DNA from: Chitinophaga alhagiae
GTDB lineage: Bacteria > Bacteroidota > Bacteroidia > Chitinophagales > Chitinophagaceae
DNA: 64,000 nt
Direction: 5' to 3'
Assembly: GCF_003568665.1 (NCBI RefSeq)
Contig: NZ_QXMH01000001.1
Coordinates: 2,170,001 to 2,234,000, forward strand
Every line of letters starts with the position of its first letter. Positions within the stretch are counted from its first letter, which is position 1. The notes below the pieces were generated by a model. The model was not told the origin of the DNA. It searched no databases and saw nothing but the letters and a program-made list of their open reading frames with translations. Of the stretch, positions 1 to 8,280 are shown in pieces. Position numbers and translations under genes: made by a program.

Positions 1-202
1 ATTCTCCCATTGCCCGGAAATAATGTTGACCGTAAACCGTAAGCTATTGCCCGGCAACTTTTTAGCTGGAAAAACACATGTTGCCCGTAAAAATTACAGG
101 GCCAGGCGATCCCGGCCCTGGTTATTTCCTCATATCCCAATAGCCTATTATGAACCCCGTTGTAATGTAGCGATGTAGTGGCTGGCAGCTCAATGCTGCA
201 GG
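1..202. other. Non-coding left edge with three TTGCCCG copies
   Basis: No open frame of useful length is visible. The heptamer TTGCCCG occurs three times (10-16, 47-53, 81-87), 37 and 34 bp apart. The right part carries the terminator of the following minus-strand gene. Confidence 0.4.
88..120 (-). terminator. Intrinsic terminator of the 203-508 gene
   Basis: CAGGGCC (97-103) pairs with GGCCCTG (114-120) across a 10-nt loop. Read on the minus strand, the stem is followed by TAATTTTTA. It lies about 80 nt downstream of the stop of the 203-508 gene. Confidence 0.6.
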
Positions 203-508
203 TCAATCCTTACCGTCATCATCATGATCTTCTTCGTCCCCGTCCTCCTCGTCCTCCAACATCACCAGCATAATTTCTTTTACCCGCGTTACCCTTTCCC
301 TTGATTTTGTTTTTTCCCCTTTCAACTGCTCTGTGCATTCCCGGAGTATCTCTTCCGCCTCCCTGACCGCCTGGCGCATCTGTTCCAGTGTCAGGTGCTC
401 ACTGCGGCTGATTTCCAGGGGAATAATGTGAAACAGCAGCCGGATCTTTTCATCGGAAGCGAGCCTGATGCCTTCATGCAGGCGGCTGCGCATAGTAGAT
501 ATTTTCAT
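203..508 (-). CDS. Hypothetical 101-aa protein with acidic tail
   Basis: I do not recognise a family. The protein is predicted to be soluble and helical: residues 40-80 are rich in Glu, Arg, Lys and Leu and could form a coiled coil. The last 17 residues are almost all Asp and Glu with one His. No signal peptide or membrane segment is seen. ATG at 508 or the in-frame ATG at 493 could be the start. It is a single-gene unit: a terminator lies downstream, and the next gene upstream on the same strand (683-2221) ends in its own terminator. The region upstream carries three evenly spaced CCGATA repeats that may be a regulatory site. It is judged a real gene because of the terminator, its normal codon use and the lack of a competing frame. 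Confidence 0.6.
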   Translation of the reverse strand: MKISTMRSRLHEGIRLASDEKIRLLFHIIPLEISRSEHLTLEQMRQAVREAEEILRECTEQLKGEKTKSRERVTRVKEIMLVMLEDEEDGDEEDHDDDGKD

Positions 509-563
509 AAGATTCCTTTTCTGCTAAATTCGCTGTAATCAGTTAAAAATCAATATTTTATAC

Positions 564-610
564 CCGATACTTTCTCGGAAAAACCGATAAGTATTTCAGT
601 ATCGCCGATA
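564..610. promoter_or_regulatory. Three phased CCGATA direct repeats
   Basis: CCGATA occurs at 564-569, 584-589 and 605-610, spaced 20 and 21 bp, i.e. about two helical turns. Inside the array ATACTT (567-572) and AAGTAT (589-594) also form an inverted pair around a CGG/CCG inner stem. It lies 56-102 bp upstream of the 203-508 start codon. An operator for that gene is an inference. Confidence 0.35.
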
Positions 611-618
611 AAATCTCA

Positions 619-654
619 AAAAAAATGCTTTCCTGCCGGGGGGCGGGAAAGCAT
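619..654 (-). terminator. Intrinsic terminator of the GT/HAD fusion gene
   Basis: AAATGCTTTCC and GGAAAGCATTT form a stem with a GC-rich inner part (624-654). Read on the minus strand it is followed by a run of T (plus-strand A-run at 619-625). It lies about 30 nt after the 683-2221 stop codon. Confidence 0.8.
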
Positions 655-682
655 TTGCTTATAAAGGGTCTTATTTTACGGA

Positions 683-2221
683 TCAGCCGGGTTTCAATGC
701 GGGCAGCTCATCGTCATCCGGCCGGATGGCTTTCCTGATCTGCCGTGCGGCCAGGTACAACAATCCCGCCGTGGCTACTACCGCCAGGCTGCCAATGCCG
801 ATGTTGCGCACCTGCCGTTTGGAGGGCCACTTGTTTCCCTGGCGTTGCGGACTGGCCTGCGCAATGTCCAGCAGCGGCGCCATGCAAATGTCCTCAATAA
901 TTTTATCCGCCATGGTTTCCGCATCCACAAATTGTGGATGATATGCTACACCCACGCCCGCATCCCGCAGCAGAGCGGTATCACTTTCCCCATTGCCCAC
1001 GTAGATCACGTTCTGCGGTGCAATGTGGTATTTTTCCGCAATATACTTCAGGATGTGGCTCTTGTCATATTGCGGCATATTGCCTTTTACCGGCATGAAA
1101 TATTCAGGAATGGTGATCTCGCCGGTGGCTACGCTGTGTATCAGGTGCAGGCGGTTGGCAAATGCAAAGTCAGCGCCCAGCTTGTTTTTCATATGGTTGG
1201 CCACACACTCGAAGCCATCTGTAATGAAACCGCATACATACCCGCGCCGCTTCAGTTCCCGTATCACATGGCGGATGTCTGGCGTTACCGGTATTTCATC
1301 CGCCACTTCCAGCAGCTCTGCCAGGTTACGGCCCTGGAAGAGCGCCGCGGAGCGTTTCAGGATGGAAACAGGATCGGGATAGTGTTCCAGCACCTGGCAC
1401 AGGGCTTCTTCCTGCCCGAAGGCCACGGCGGCCAGGTAAGTATAATTTTGCGTGAACACGGTTTCGTCCAGGTTGAAGATCACCATCTTTTGCAGCTTGT
1501 CAATAGACTCCAGTATGGAGAACTCCATCTGCTCGCGGATGATGTTGATGTTGCCCAGTGTTTCCAGGTTCTGTTGCGGGATGCTTTCTGCTTTACGCAG
1601 TATGGTGCGAGACACTTCACGGCTCATTTTACTGAGCTGCTCCCAGGTTTGCATGGCATTCTCCAGCCGGCCGATGTTCACTTCGCTGATGCGCGCCTGC
1701 AGCAGGTGCATGTCTATCAGCAACCCGATATCCACGCCGTAGTCATTCTCGAAGTGCACTTTCTGTAAAAAGGATTTCCGCGCAGCGATCATGCCGCTCA
1801 GCGGTTGATTAAAACCTGCCAGTTCCGGGAAAAGGATGCTCAGCAGGGGTTTGGCCACCAGTTGGGTAACGCGGCCTGCCTGCCGTTCAAAATAAGATTT
1901 CGTAAAGTCGGCCTCATCATTCACAATAGGATCTGTCAGCAGTTCTGCAAGATTATCCGGATAGGTAAGAATATCACCGTCCACATACATAATAATATCA
2001 TGCTTGGCCGCCATCATGCCTTCCCGCATGGAGATGCCCTTGCCGCGCTGGCTGCTGGTGATCACCCTTACTTTTTCTTTCATGGCTTCTTCAACAGTAT
2101 TGTCTGTTGAATTGTCGTCTACCACAATGATCTCTATCGTTCTGGCGGTCTTCCTGATCGTCTTAATAACCTGGCGTATGGTGGCGCCTTCATTGAGCAC
2201 TGGTATAATTACCGAAATCAT
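683..2221 (-). CDS. GpgS-like glycosyltransferase fused to a degenerate SerB-like HAD domain
   Basis: 512 aa. Residues 1-215 form a GT-A glycosyltransferase closely resembling glucosyl-3-phosphoglycerate synthase (GT81): VDDNSTDNT (34-42), the YVDGD metal site (79-83), GRVTQLVAKPLL (116-127) and YGVDIGLLID (161-170). Residues 246-445 align with the SerB type of HAD phosphatase, with the TDG motif II (T334) and a motif III lysine (K387). Both key Asp positions have changed: the motif I nucleophile is Asn250 (FNLDETVF, normally DxDxT) and motif IV reads GNGESD (Asn410, normally GDGxxD). A hydrophobic segment at about 472-491 would anchor the C-terminus in the membrane. ATG at 2221 is chosen because the GT fold begins there (MISVIIPVLNE); an upstream ATG at 2326 would add 35 unconserved residues. 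It probably transfers a hexose to a small phosphorylated acceptor. The HAD half is unlikely to be an active phosphatase. Confidence 0.85.
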   Translation of the reverse strand: MISVIIPVLNEGATIRQVIKTIRKTARTIEIIVVDDNSTDNTVEEAMKEKVRVITSSQRGKGISMREGMMAAKHDIIMYVDGDILTYPDNLAELLTDPIVNDEADFTKSYFERQAGRVTQLVAKPLLSILFPELAGFNQPLSGMIAARKSFLQKVHFENDYGVDIGLLIDMHLLQARISEVNIGRLENAMQTWEQLSKMSREVSRTILRKAESIPQQNLETLGNINIIREQMEFSILESIDKLQKMVIFNLDETVFTQNYTYLAAVAFGQEEALCQVLEHYPDPVSILKRSAALFQGRNLAELLEVADEIPVTPDIRHVIRELKRRGYVCGFITDGFECVANHMKNKLGADFAFANRLHLIHSVATGEITIPEYFMPVKGNMPQYDKSHILKYIAEKYHIAPQNVIYVGNGESDTALLRDAGVGVAYHPQFVDAETMADKIIEDICMAPLLDIAQASPQRQGNKWPSKRQVRNIGIGSLAVVATAGLLYLAARQIRKAIRPDDDELPALKPG

Positions 2222-2369
2222 AGGTGCGTATAATTTGGTGAACAAATAAGGTACCTTCTGGCAGCCTCTCCGTACCAAAAATGGTACCATTAATAGGCTG
2301 CAATTAAACCTGGCCGGGGTTTTCACGGCCGTATATATGTAGCGTGGTTACGCTGTGAATATTTTTGTC

Positions 2370-4196
2370 CTATTTAAACTCCTGCATTTCCACCAGTTTC
2401 CTGTAAATGCCTTGCTGAGACAGCAATGCATCGTGACGGCCGCGCTCAATGATCTCGCCTTTATCCATCACAATAATTTCATGTGCATGCTGGATGGTGG
2501 AAAGGCGATGCGCGATCACAATGGTGGTGCGATTTTGCATCAATTTGTCCAAAGCGTCCTGCACCAGCTTTTCCGATTCTGTGTCCAGCGCGGAGGTAGC
2601 CTCGTCCAGTATAAGTATGGGCGGATTCTTGAAAATAGCGCGGGCAATGGTGAGGCGCTGCCGCTGGCCGCCGCTGAGTTTGCTGCCGCGGTCGCCTATC
2701 AGTGTGTCATAGCCGTTTTCCAGCTGTTCAATAAACTCATGCGCGTTGGCTATGCGGGCAGCCTCTTTCACTTTCTCCATATCAGGGTCTTCATGCCCGA
2801 ACGCAATGTTGTTGGTGATAGTGTCGTTGAAAAGAATGGCCTCCTGCGATACGATGCCCATCAATTGCCGCAGGTCATGCAGCTTCACGTCCCGCACGTC
2901 TTTACCGTCAACGGCCACGCGGCCTTCTGTGGCATCATAGAAGCGGGGCAGCAGGTCCGCCATGGTTGATTTGCCGGCGCCGCTGCGGCCTACCAGCGCA
3001 ATCATTTTCCCTTTCTCAATATGAAGGTTGATGTTCCGGAGTACATACTGGTCATCGTACCGGAAAGAAAGCTGCTCATAGGCGATGCTGTGTTCAAAAG
3101 AAGGCAGCGGCTGCGCGGCAGGTTTGTCTTGTATGGCAATGGGCTCGTCCAGCAGGCCAAAGATCCTTTGTGCGGACACAATGCCTTTCTGCATCAGGGT
3201 AAAGGCGTTGGAAATATTTTTGGCAGGCTGCAGGATGGTGAAGTACAGCCCCAGGTATGCAATGAACACCGGCCCCGTCAGCTCTTTGCCGTTCAGTATC
3301 ATGTAACCGCCTACCATCACCAGCACCACTACCAGTGATACGCCCAGGGCTTCAGACACGGGAGAGGCCAGCTCACGCTGGTTGTAAATAGACTTGCTCA
3401 GTTTGGTGAACTGCCGCGCCAGGCCCGCAAATTTTCGCTGCATGTACTTCTCCGCTGTAAAACCCTGTATGACGCGTACGCCGCTTAAAGACTCTTCGGA
3501 AATATTGAGCAGCTTGCCCAGCATTTCCTGGCTGTAGAAACCTTTTTTGCGCAGTTGTTTGGAGATGTATGACACAAGGAACCCGGAGATGGGAAAAAAT
3601 ATCAGCGTGAACAGGGTCAGTTTGGCGGAGATATAAAAGAGCACAATGAAGGTGACGATCACAATGAGAGGGTCGCGCAGCAGCACCTGTATGGCGTTCA
3701 CGAAAGTGTTCTCCACTTCCATCACGTCGTTGGTCATGGTAGACAGCATGTCTCCCTTCCGTCTTTTGTTGTAGAAAGAAAGCGATTGTTCTGAAGTATG
3801 GCGGTACAGTTTATTACGGAGCTTTTCCAGTACGTTCATCCGCATGCGCACCATCACCCGGATACTCATATACCGGCCGAAGTTGGCCAGCAGCGAGGCA
3901 GCTATAATTACCGAGCACACAAAGCCGAGGGCATATATTTCTCCTTTTTCGTTGATGAAGCGGAGGAAATAATATTTGAAGAGATCCGTAAAATAATCAA
4001 GGGAGATAGCAAACTGAGGCAGGGTTGTGATGGGCTCCACCGTATCTTTCTGGTCAAACATGATCTGCAGCATAGGTATGAGCATGGCAAAATTGATGAC
4101 GCCGAACAGCACGCCAATGATGGTATAGATCAGGTATTCCGGTAAGTAATGACGCAGCGGTTGTACAAACCCGAGCAAACGTTTGAATGTCTTCAT
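2370..4196 (-). CDS. MsbA-like ABC exporter (fused permease and ATPase)
   Basis: 608-aa half-transporter that would work as a homodimer in the inner membrane. Residues 1-330 form the six-helix type I exporter domain; residues 370-605 are the nucleotide-binding domain. It has Walker A GRSGAGKST (about 403-411), signature LSGGQRQR (about 506-513), Walker B ILILDE (about 528-533) and the H-loop IAHRLST. Substrate cannot be read from sequence; lipid A/lipid flipping (MsbA) is the usual role of this length and architecture, and multidrug export is the alternative. The start at 4196 lies 21 bp from a TACTTTTG promoter element. The gene is divergent from rbfA and about 150 bp upstream of the GT/HAD fusion gene on the same strand. 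Confidence 0.9.
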   Translation of the reverse strand: MKTFKRLLGFVQPLRHYLPEYLIYTIIGVLFGVINFAMLIPMLQIMFDQKDTVEPITTLPQFAISLDYFTDLFKYYFLRFINEKGEIYALGFVCSVIIAASLLANFGRYMSIRVMVRMRMNVLEKLRNKLYRHTSEQSLSFYNKRRKGDMLSTMTNDVMEVENTFVNAIQVLLRDPLIVIVTFIVLFYISAKLTLFTLIFFPISGFLVSYISKQLRKKGFYSQEMLGKLLNISEESLSGVRVIQGFTAEKYMQRKFAGLARQFTKLSKSIYNQRELASPVSEALGVSLVVVLVMVGGYMILNGKELTGPVFIAYLGLYFTILQPAKNISNAFTLMQKGIVSAQRIFGLLDEPIAIQDKPAAQPLPSFEHSIAYEQLSFRYDDQYVLRNINLHIEKGKMIALVGRSGAGKSTMADLLPRFYDATEGRVAVDGKDVRDVKLHDLRQLMGIVSQEAILFNDTITNNIAFGHEDPDMEKVKEAARIANAHEFIEQLENGYDTLIGDRGSKLSGGQRQRLTIARAIFKNPPILILDEATSALDTESEKLVQDALDKLMQNRTTIVIAHRLSTIQHAHEIIVMDKGEIIERGRHDALLSQQGIYRKLVEMQEFK

Positions 4197-4216
4197 TCCG
4201 TGATATTAATGATCCG

Positions 4217-4224
4217 CAAAAGTA
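4217..4224 (-). promoter_or_regulatory. -7 element of the MsbA-like gene
   Basis: TACTTTTG on the minus strand matches the Bacteroidota TAnnTTTG element and ends 20 nt before the start codon at 4196. Confidence 0.6.
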
Positions 4225-4295
4225 CGTTAAATGGGGGAATAATGCCGTTAAACAGGGATGGCGGGGGCCTGTGCACAGAACCGGGTTAAAATGGT

Positions 4296-4303
4296 TAATT
4301 TTG
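4296..4303 (+). promoter_or_regulatory. -7 element of the rbfA operon
   Basis: TAATTTTG matches TAnnTTTG, 57 nt before the rbfA start codon. No clear TTG -33 element is seen. Confidence 0.5.
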
Positions 4304-4360
4304 GGCGGATTCCCTGTTTTGCAGGGAGCCGGGCAGATTGTTAAGTTAAAATTGAGAAAG

Positions 4361-4726
4361 ATGTCAGAAACAAAAAGGCAAAAACAGGTAGGACAACTTG
4401 TGCAGGAGGAGCTCAGCAACATATTCATGCGCATGGGCTTTAACGTTACGGAGGGCGGCATGATCTCCATTTCTTCGGTGAAAATGACGCCGGACCTGCT
4501 GGAAGCCCGGGTGTATCTGAGCATGTTCCAGATCAGGTCCCCTGAAGAAATGATGGCCCGGATAAAGGAAAAGATGGGGGAGATCCGGCGGGAGCTGGGC
4601 AACCGCGTAGGCAAGCAGCTTCGCCGCGTGCCGGAGCTGATCTTTTTCCTGGATGATACGCTTGACCATGTGTTCCGCATGGAAGAGCTGTTTAAAAAGA
4701 TCAATGAAGAAAAAGAGAAGAAATAA
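4361..4726 (+). CDS. rbfA: Ribosome-binding factor A
   Basis: 121-aa protein of the RbfA family, which binds the 30S subunit and helps mature the 5' end of 16S rRNA. The N-terminus (RQKQVGQLVQEELSNIF) and the central ISSVKMTPDLLEARVYLS stretch are typical, as is the C-terminal RVPELIFFLDDTLDH. ATG at 4361 is chosen because the RbfA fold begins there; an earlier in-frame start at 4187 would overlap the divergent ABC gene and the promoter. The stop is 3 bp before the next gene, so the two form an operon. Confidence 0.92.
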   Translation: MSETKRQKQVGQLVQEELSNIFMRMGFNVTEGGMISISSVKMTPDLLEARVYLSMFQIRSPEEMMARIKEKMGEIRRELGNRVGKQLRRVPELIFFLDDTLDHVFRMEELFKKINEEKEKK

Positions 4727-4729
4727 TCC

Positions 4730-5956
4730 ATGATCTGGCAGTTTGCGCTTCGTTACTTCCGGGCCCGTAAATCTACCAGCGCCATCAATATCATTGCATG
4801 GGTGAGCGTAGGCGCCATTGCCGTGGGTACGGCCGCGCTCATTACGGTATTGAGCGTATTCAACGGCTTCACCGGGCTGGTGAAATCACTGTATTCCTCT
4901 TTTTATCCCACGCTGAAAATAGCGCCCGCCACTGGCAAAACCCTGCTGCTGACAGATGCCCAGCTGAAGGCGGTAACAGCAACGGAAGGGGTGGCCCACG
5001 TATCCCGCAGTATTGAGGAAAAGGCCGTGCTGCGCAACGGTAACGAACAAACAATAGCCGTGCTGAAAGGCGTAGACCGGTATTTCACCAGCGTGGCGGG
5101 CGTACAGCATAAAATGGTACGCGGCAAGTTTGACCTGGGTAAGGAAACGGGCTACCAGGCAGTGCTGGGCCTGGGTATAGAAAGCGCCCTGAGCGTGGAT
5201 GTGGAACATAGTTTTGTGCCCATCAATGTGTATATACCACGCCGCAACGCCTCCTTTAACGTGGGCATGCCTGAGCAATCCATCAACAACGGCGTTATTT
5301 ATCCCGTTGGCACCTTTGCCATACAACAGGAGTTTGACGCCAGGTACGTGCTGATAGACATTGACTTTATGCGGAACCTGCTGGACATGGCGCCTGGCGA
5401 AGTATCTTCCCTGGAACTGGCCCTGCAGCCGGGCGCATCGGAAGGGAAGGTGAAACGCAGGCTGCAGGCCCTGCTGGGAGACGGGGTGAAGGTGCAAACC
5501 CGCGTGGAGCAGAACGCCACGGTGTATAATGTGATGCAAACGGAAAAGTGGGTAGTATATGTATTTCTCAGCTTTATACTGGTTATTGCGGCCTTCAACA
5601 TGATAGGCTCGCTCTCTATGCTGGTAATAGAAAAACAAAAAGATATCACCATCCTGAAAGCCATGGGCGGGCGCAACAGCCTGGTGCAGCGCATTTTCCT
5701 GGGCGAGGGGCTGATCATTGCAGGGGTGGGCAGTATTATAGGCTTCAGCCTGGCTATTATTATCTGCTTGCTGCAACAGCATTTCGGCCTCATCAAGCTG
5801 GGCGGCGGCTCCTTTTTAATAGATGCGTTCCCGGTAGAGATGCACGGGGATGATTTTGTGCTGGTGAGCATCACCATTCTTGTGATAGGCGTGCTGGCCA
5901 GCTGGTACCCCGCTTCCCGTGCGGCACGGCAGGAAATAACGCTGAAAGCGACCTGA
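4730..5956 (+). CDS. LolC/LolE-type FtsX-domain ABC permease
   Basis: 408-aa inner-membrane protein. There is one transmembrane helix near residues 20-45, a large periplasmic domain (about 50-270) and three C-terminal helices within the FtsX domain (about 275-400). The N-terminal FALRYFRARKSTSAINIIA and the IVKQK-like VIEKQKDITILKAMGG segment are typical of lipoprotein-releasing permeases. It would need a separate LolD-type ATPase, which is not in the window. It starts 3 bp after rbfA and ends at a strong bidirectional terminator. Lipoprotein release to the outer membrane is the best guess; other FtsX/MacB-like roles are possible. Confidence 0.85.
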   Translation: MIWQFALRYFRARKSTSAINIIAWVSVGAIAVGTAALITVLSVFNGFTGLVKSLYSSFYPTLKIAPATGKTLLLTDAQLKAVTATEGVAHVSRSIEEKAVLRNGNEQTIAVLKGVDRYFTSVAGVQHKMVRGKFDLGKETGYQAVLGLGIESALSVDVEHSFVPINVYIPRRNASFNVGMPEQSINNGVIYPVGTFAIQQEFDARYVLIDIDFMRNLLDMAPGEVSSLELALQPGASEGKVKRRLQALLGDGVKVQTRVEQNATVYNVMQTEKWVVYVFLSFILVIAAFNMIGSLSMLVIEKQKDITILKAMGGRNSLVQRIFLGEGLIIAGVGSIIGFSLAIIICLLQQHFGLIKLGGGSFLIDAFPVEMHGDDFVLVSITILVIGVLASWYPASRAARQEITLKAT

Positions 5957-5981
5957 CCGGCCGGCTATTGCGTATTTGCAT

Positions 5982-6020
5982 AAAAAAATGGGGCAGACCG
6001 CGCGGTCTGCCCCATTTTTT
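5982..6020. terminator. Bidirectional terminator between convergent genes
   Basis: A perfect 28-bp palindrome with arms ATGGGGCAGACCGC and GCGGTCTGCCCCAT is flanked by an A-run on the left and a T-run on the right. It can end both the permease gene (+) and the transketolase gene (-). Confidence 0.9.
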
Positions 6021-6040
6021 ATATCGTTGCCGGTTTATGA

Positions 6041-6877
6041 TCAGTAGTCACCAAGGGTTTCCGGCAGCTGTGCCAGCGCTTTGGCCAGTTGCTCGTCGTT
6101 AGGAGCAATGCCGTGCCACTCATGTGAACCTTCCATAAAGTCTACACCCTTACCCATGGCTGTTTTCATCAGAATAACAGTGGGTTGGCCCTTACCGGTT
6201 CCGGTTTTGGCCTTTTCCAGGGTAGCTACCACCTCATCCATATCGTTGCCGTTCATATGCATCACCTTCCATCCAAAGGCTGTGAACTTGGCGCCGAGGT
6301 CGCCCAGGCTCATCACTTTATCTGTAGGGCCGTCTATCTGCTGACCGTTATAGTCTATGGTAGAAATGAGGTTGTCTACCTTATGATGGGCGGCAAACAT
6401 AATGGCTTCCCAATTCTGGCCTTCCTGCAGCTCTCCGTCTCCATGGAGGGAAAATACGATATGGGGATCTTTATTCAGTTTTTTGGTCAATGCCGCGCCA
6501 AGGGCAACGCTCATGCCCTGGCCCAGGGAGCCGCTGGCCACGCGAACGCCCGGCAGGTGCTCATGCGTGGTGGGGTGGCCCTGAAGGCGGGAGTTGATCT
6601 TGCGGAAAGTAGCCAGTTCTGCCGTGGGGAAGTACCCTGACCGGGCCAGCGCACTATAGTACACCGGGGAAATATGGCCGTTGGACAGGAAAAAGAGGTC
6701 TTGCCCCTTGCCGTCCATTTCAAAAGGCACCGGCTGATGCTGCATCACCTTGAAAAACAATGCGGTAAAGTATTCCGTGCAACCCAGGGAGCCTCCCGGG
6801 TGCCCGCTTTGTACGGCATGCACCATGCGGACAATGTCCCGCCGGATCTGGGTGGCTATATCTTTCAGTTCTGGCAT
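6041..6877 (-). CDS. Transketolase, N-terminal (TPP-binding) subunit
   Basis: 278 aa, matching the N-terminal third of transketolase, which binds the diphosphate of thiamine and Mg2+. The TPP motif starts GDGELQEGQNWEA and ends at IDYNGQ. Substrate-binding HPGGSLG and the GHISPVYYSAL histidine region are present. Split transketolases need a separate subunit carrying the pyrimidine-binding and C-terminal domains; that gene is normally next door but is not in this window, and a strong terminator follows at once. The promoter element TACTTTTG lies 23 nt upstream of ATG 6877. Role: pentose phosphate pathway, once the partner is supplied from elsewhere. Confidence 0.9.
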   Translation of the reverse strand: MPELKDIATQIRRDIVRMVHAVQSGHPGGSLGCTEYFTALFFKVMQHQPVPFEMDGKGQDLFFLSNGHISPVYYSALARSGYFPTAELATFRKINSRLQGHPTTHEHLPGVRVASGSLGQGMSVALGAALTKKLNKDPHIVFSLHGDGELQEGQNWEAIMFAAHHKVDNLISTIDYNGQQIDGPTDKVMSLGDLGAKFTAFGWKVMHMNGNDMDEVVATLEKAKTGTGKGQPTVILMKTAMGKGVDFMEGSHEWHGIAPNDEQLAKALAQLPETLGDY

Positions 6878-6900
6878 GATATTAGCATTTTTATGAGCCG

Positions 6901-6908
6901 CAAAAGTA
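6901..6908 (-). promoter_or_regulatory. -7 element of the transketolase subunit gene
   Basis: TACTTTTG on the minus strand, 23 nt before the start codon at 6877. It is the same octamer as in front of the MsbA-like gene. Confidence 0.55.
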
Positions 6909-6986
6909 ATAAGAAATTGACCAGATTTTTAGCGGATCAAATGTTTTTTTACCAGAATGGCCAAAATCCATGGGTTTCAAAAATAT

Positions 6987-7019
6987 TTGATACGCATTTC
7001 GCTGAATTTAATATCTTTG
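6987..7019 (+). promoter_or_regulatory. Promoter of the WecA-like gene
   Basis: TTG (6987-6989) and TATCTTTG (7012-7019) are separated by 22 bp. The -7 box ends 16 nt before the start codon. Confidence 0.65.
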
Positions 7020-7035
7020 CATCACAACCCCCCGT

Positions 7036-8184
7036 ATGGAGAATGTAATTATCGCAACTGTCCTGAGTTTCGTTATAACCTACTTTGCGATTCCCGTTTT
7101 GATACGGGTGGCAGAGTTAAAGCACCTTTATGACGAACCGGACGAGCGCAAATCTCACAAATCCCGCATCCCGACCCTGGGTGGACTGGGATTCTTCGCC
7201 GGCTTTGTGCTGGCCTCTGCAGTTTGTGTACCCGCACAACAAACTTTTCCGCTGCAATACTTGCTCGCCGCATTTTTTATCATTTTTATAGTGGGCATGA
7301 AAGACGACCTGGTGGGCCTTTCACCGGTGAAGAAACTGGTAGGCCAGCTGATAGCCGCTTTTGTGATCATCTACCTGGGTAACCTCCAGATCCGCAATAT
7401 GTACGGGTTCTTTGGCATCGGGGAACTGCCCTATCACTTCAGCCTGCTGCTCACCTATTTCACCTTTATAGTCGTTATCAACGCTTTCAACCTGATAGAC
7501 GGTATAGACGGCCTGGCAGGCAGTGTAGGCATGCTGGTATCTGCCGTACTGGGGGCATACTTCCTGTATGTGAACGAGGTATTGTATGCTGTGATGGGCT
7601 TTTCCATGGCTGCCGGCCTGGCTGCGTTCCTGATCTATAATATTACCCCTGCAAAAATATTCATGGGAGACACCGGCTCTCTGCTGGTAGGCTTGGTCAA
7701 TGCCGCCCTTATTGTGAAGTTCATTGAAGTGGCCGGTAACCCGGCGGGCAAAATGCCCATCCAATCTGTACCCGCCATTGCGTTCGCCATCCTGATAGTG
7801 CCCCTGTTCGATACCCTGCGGGTATTTGCCATCCGCATGTCGCGCGGGCGCTCGCCATTTACGGCAGACAGGCATCACATTCACCATTACATGCTGGCCC
7901 TGGGCCTCAGCCATAGCCAGGCTACCGCTGTGGCCATTTTATCCAACATTGCGTTCATTACCCTGGCTTTCAGCCTGCAGGACATCGGCACTACTTACCT
8001 GTTGAGCCTCATTGGAGCGCTGGCATTGGGACTGACCTCCGTATTGTTCATCCTCAAAAAGCGGAAAGAAGCCGAAGTGGCCAGTATGGCTGCGGCGGTG
8101 GAAGTGCCTGAGGTGGCCAGCGAAAGCGTTACCAAGCCCAAAATTCTCCGGGTCAATACCGAAACTGTGCTGCAAGACAAATAA
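7036..8184 (+). CDS. Undecaprenyl-phosphate sugar-1-phosphate transferase (WecA/MraY family)
   Basis: 382-aa polytopic membrane enzyme with about 10-11 helices. It moves a sugar-1-phosphate from a UDP-sugar to undecaprenyl phosphate at the cytoplasmic face, the first step of surface polysaccharide or teichoic-type polymer synthesis. Family motifs seen: DEPDERKSHKSRIPTLGG, GMKDDLVGLSP (Asp pair), NAFNLIDGIDGLAGS, FMGDTGSLLVG and the HHIHHYML histidine motif. The last 45 residues are soluble and low in conservation. WecA-like (GlcNAc-1-P) is preferred over MraY because it stands outside a division cluster. It is monocistronic with its own promoter. Confidence 0.88.
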   Translation: MENVIIATVLSFVITYFAIPVLIRVAELKHLYDEPDERKSHKSRIPTLGGLGFFAGFVLASAVCVPAQQTFPLQYLLAAFFIIFIVGMKDDLVGLSPVKKLVGQLIAAFVIIYLGNLQIRNMYGFFGIGELPYHFSLLLTYFTFIVVINAFNLIDGIDGLAGSVGMLVSAVLGAYFLYVNEVLYAVMGFSMAAGLAAFLIYNITPAKIFMGDTGSLLVGLVNAALIVKFIEVAGNPAGKMPIQSVPAIAFAILIVPLFDTLRVFAIRMSRGRSPFTADRHHIHHYMLALGLSHSQATAVAILSNIAFITLAFSLQDIGTTYLLSLIGALALGLTSVLFILKKRKEAEVASMAAAVEVPEVASESVTKPKILRVNTETVLQDK

Positions 8185-8227
8185 TCTTGTGGACTTCTCC
8201 GGCCCCTTTCCTTGTACTGTCGTCCCT

Positions 8228-8257
8228 TTGATGATTAAAAGATTTCATGTAGGTTTG
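8228..8257 (+). promoter_or_regulatory. Promoter of frr
   Basis: TTG (8228-8230), 19-bp spacer, TAGGTTTG (8250-8257). This is an ideal Bacteroidota promoter, ending 23 nt before the frr start codon. Confidence 0.8.
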
Positions 8258-8280
8258 CAAGCACTTAAGTATTATTTCTT

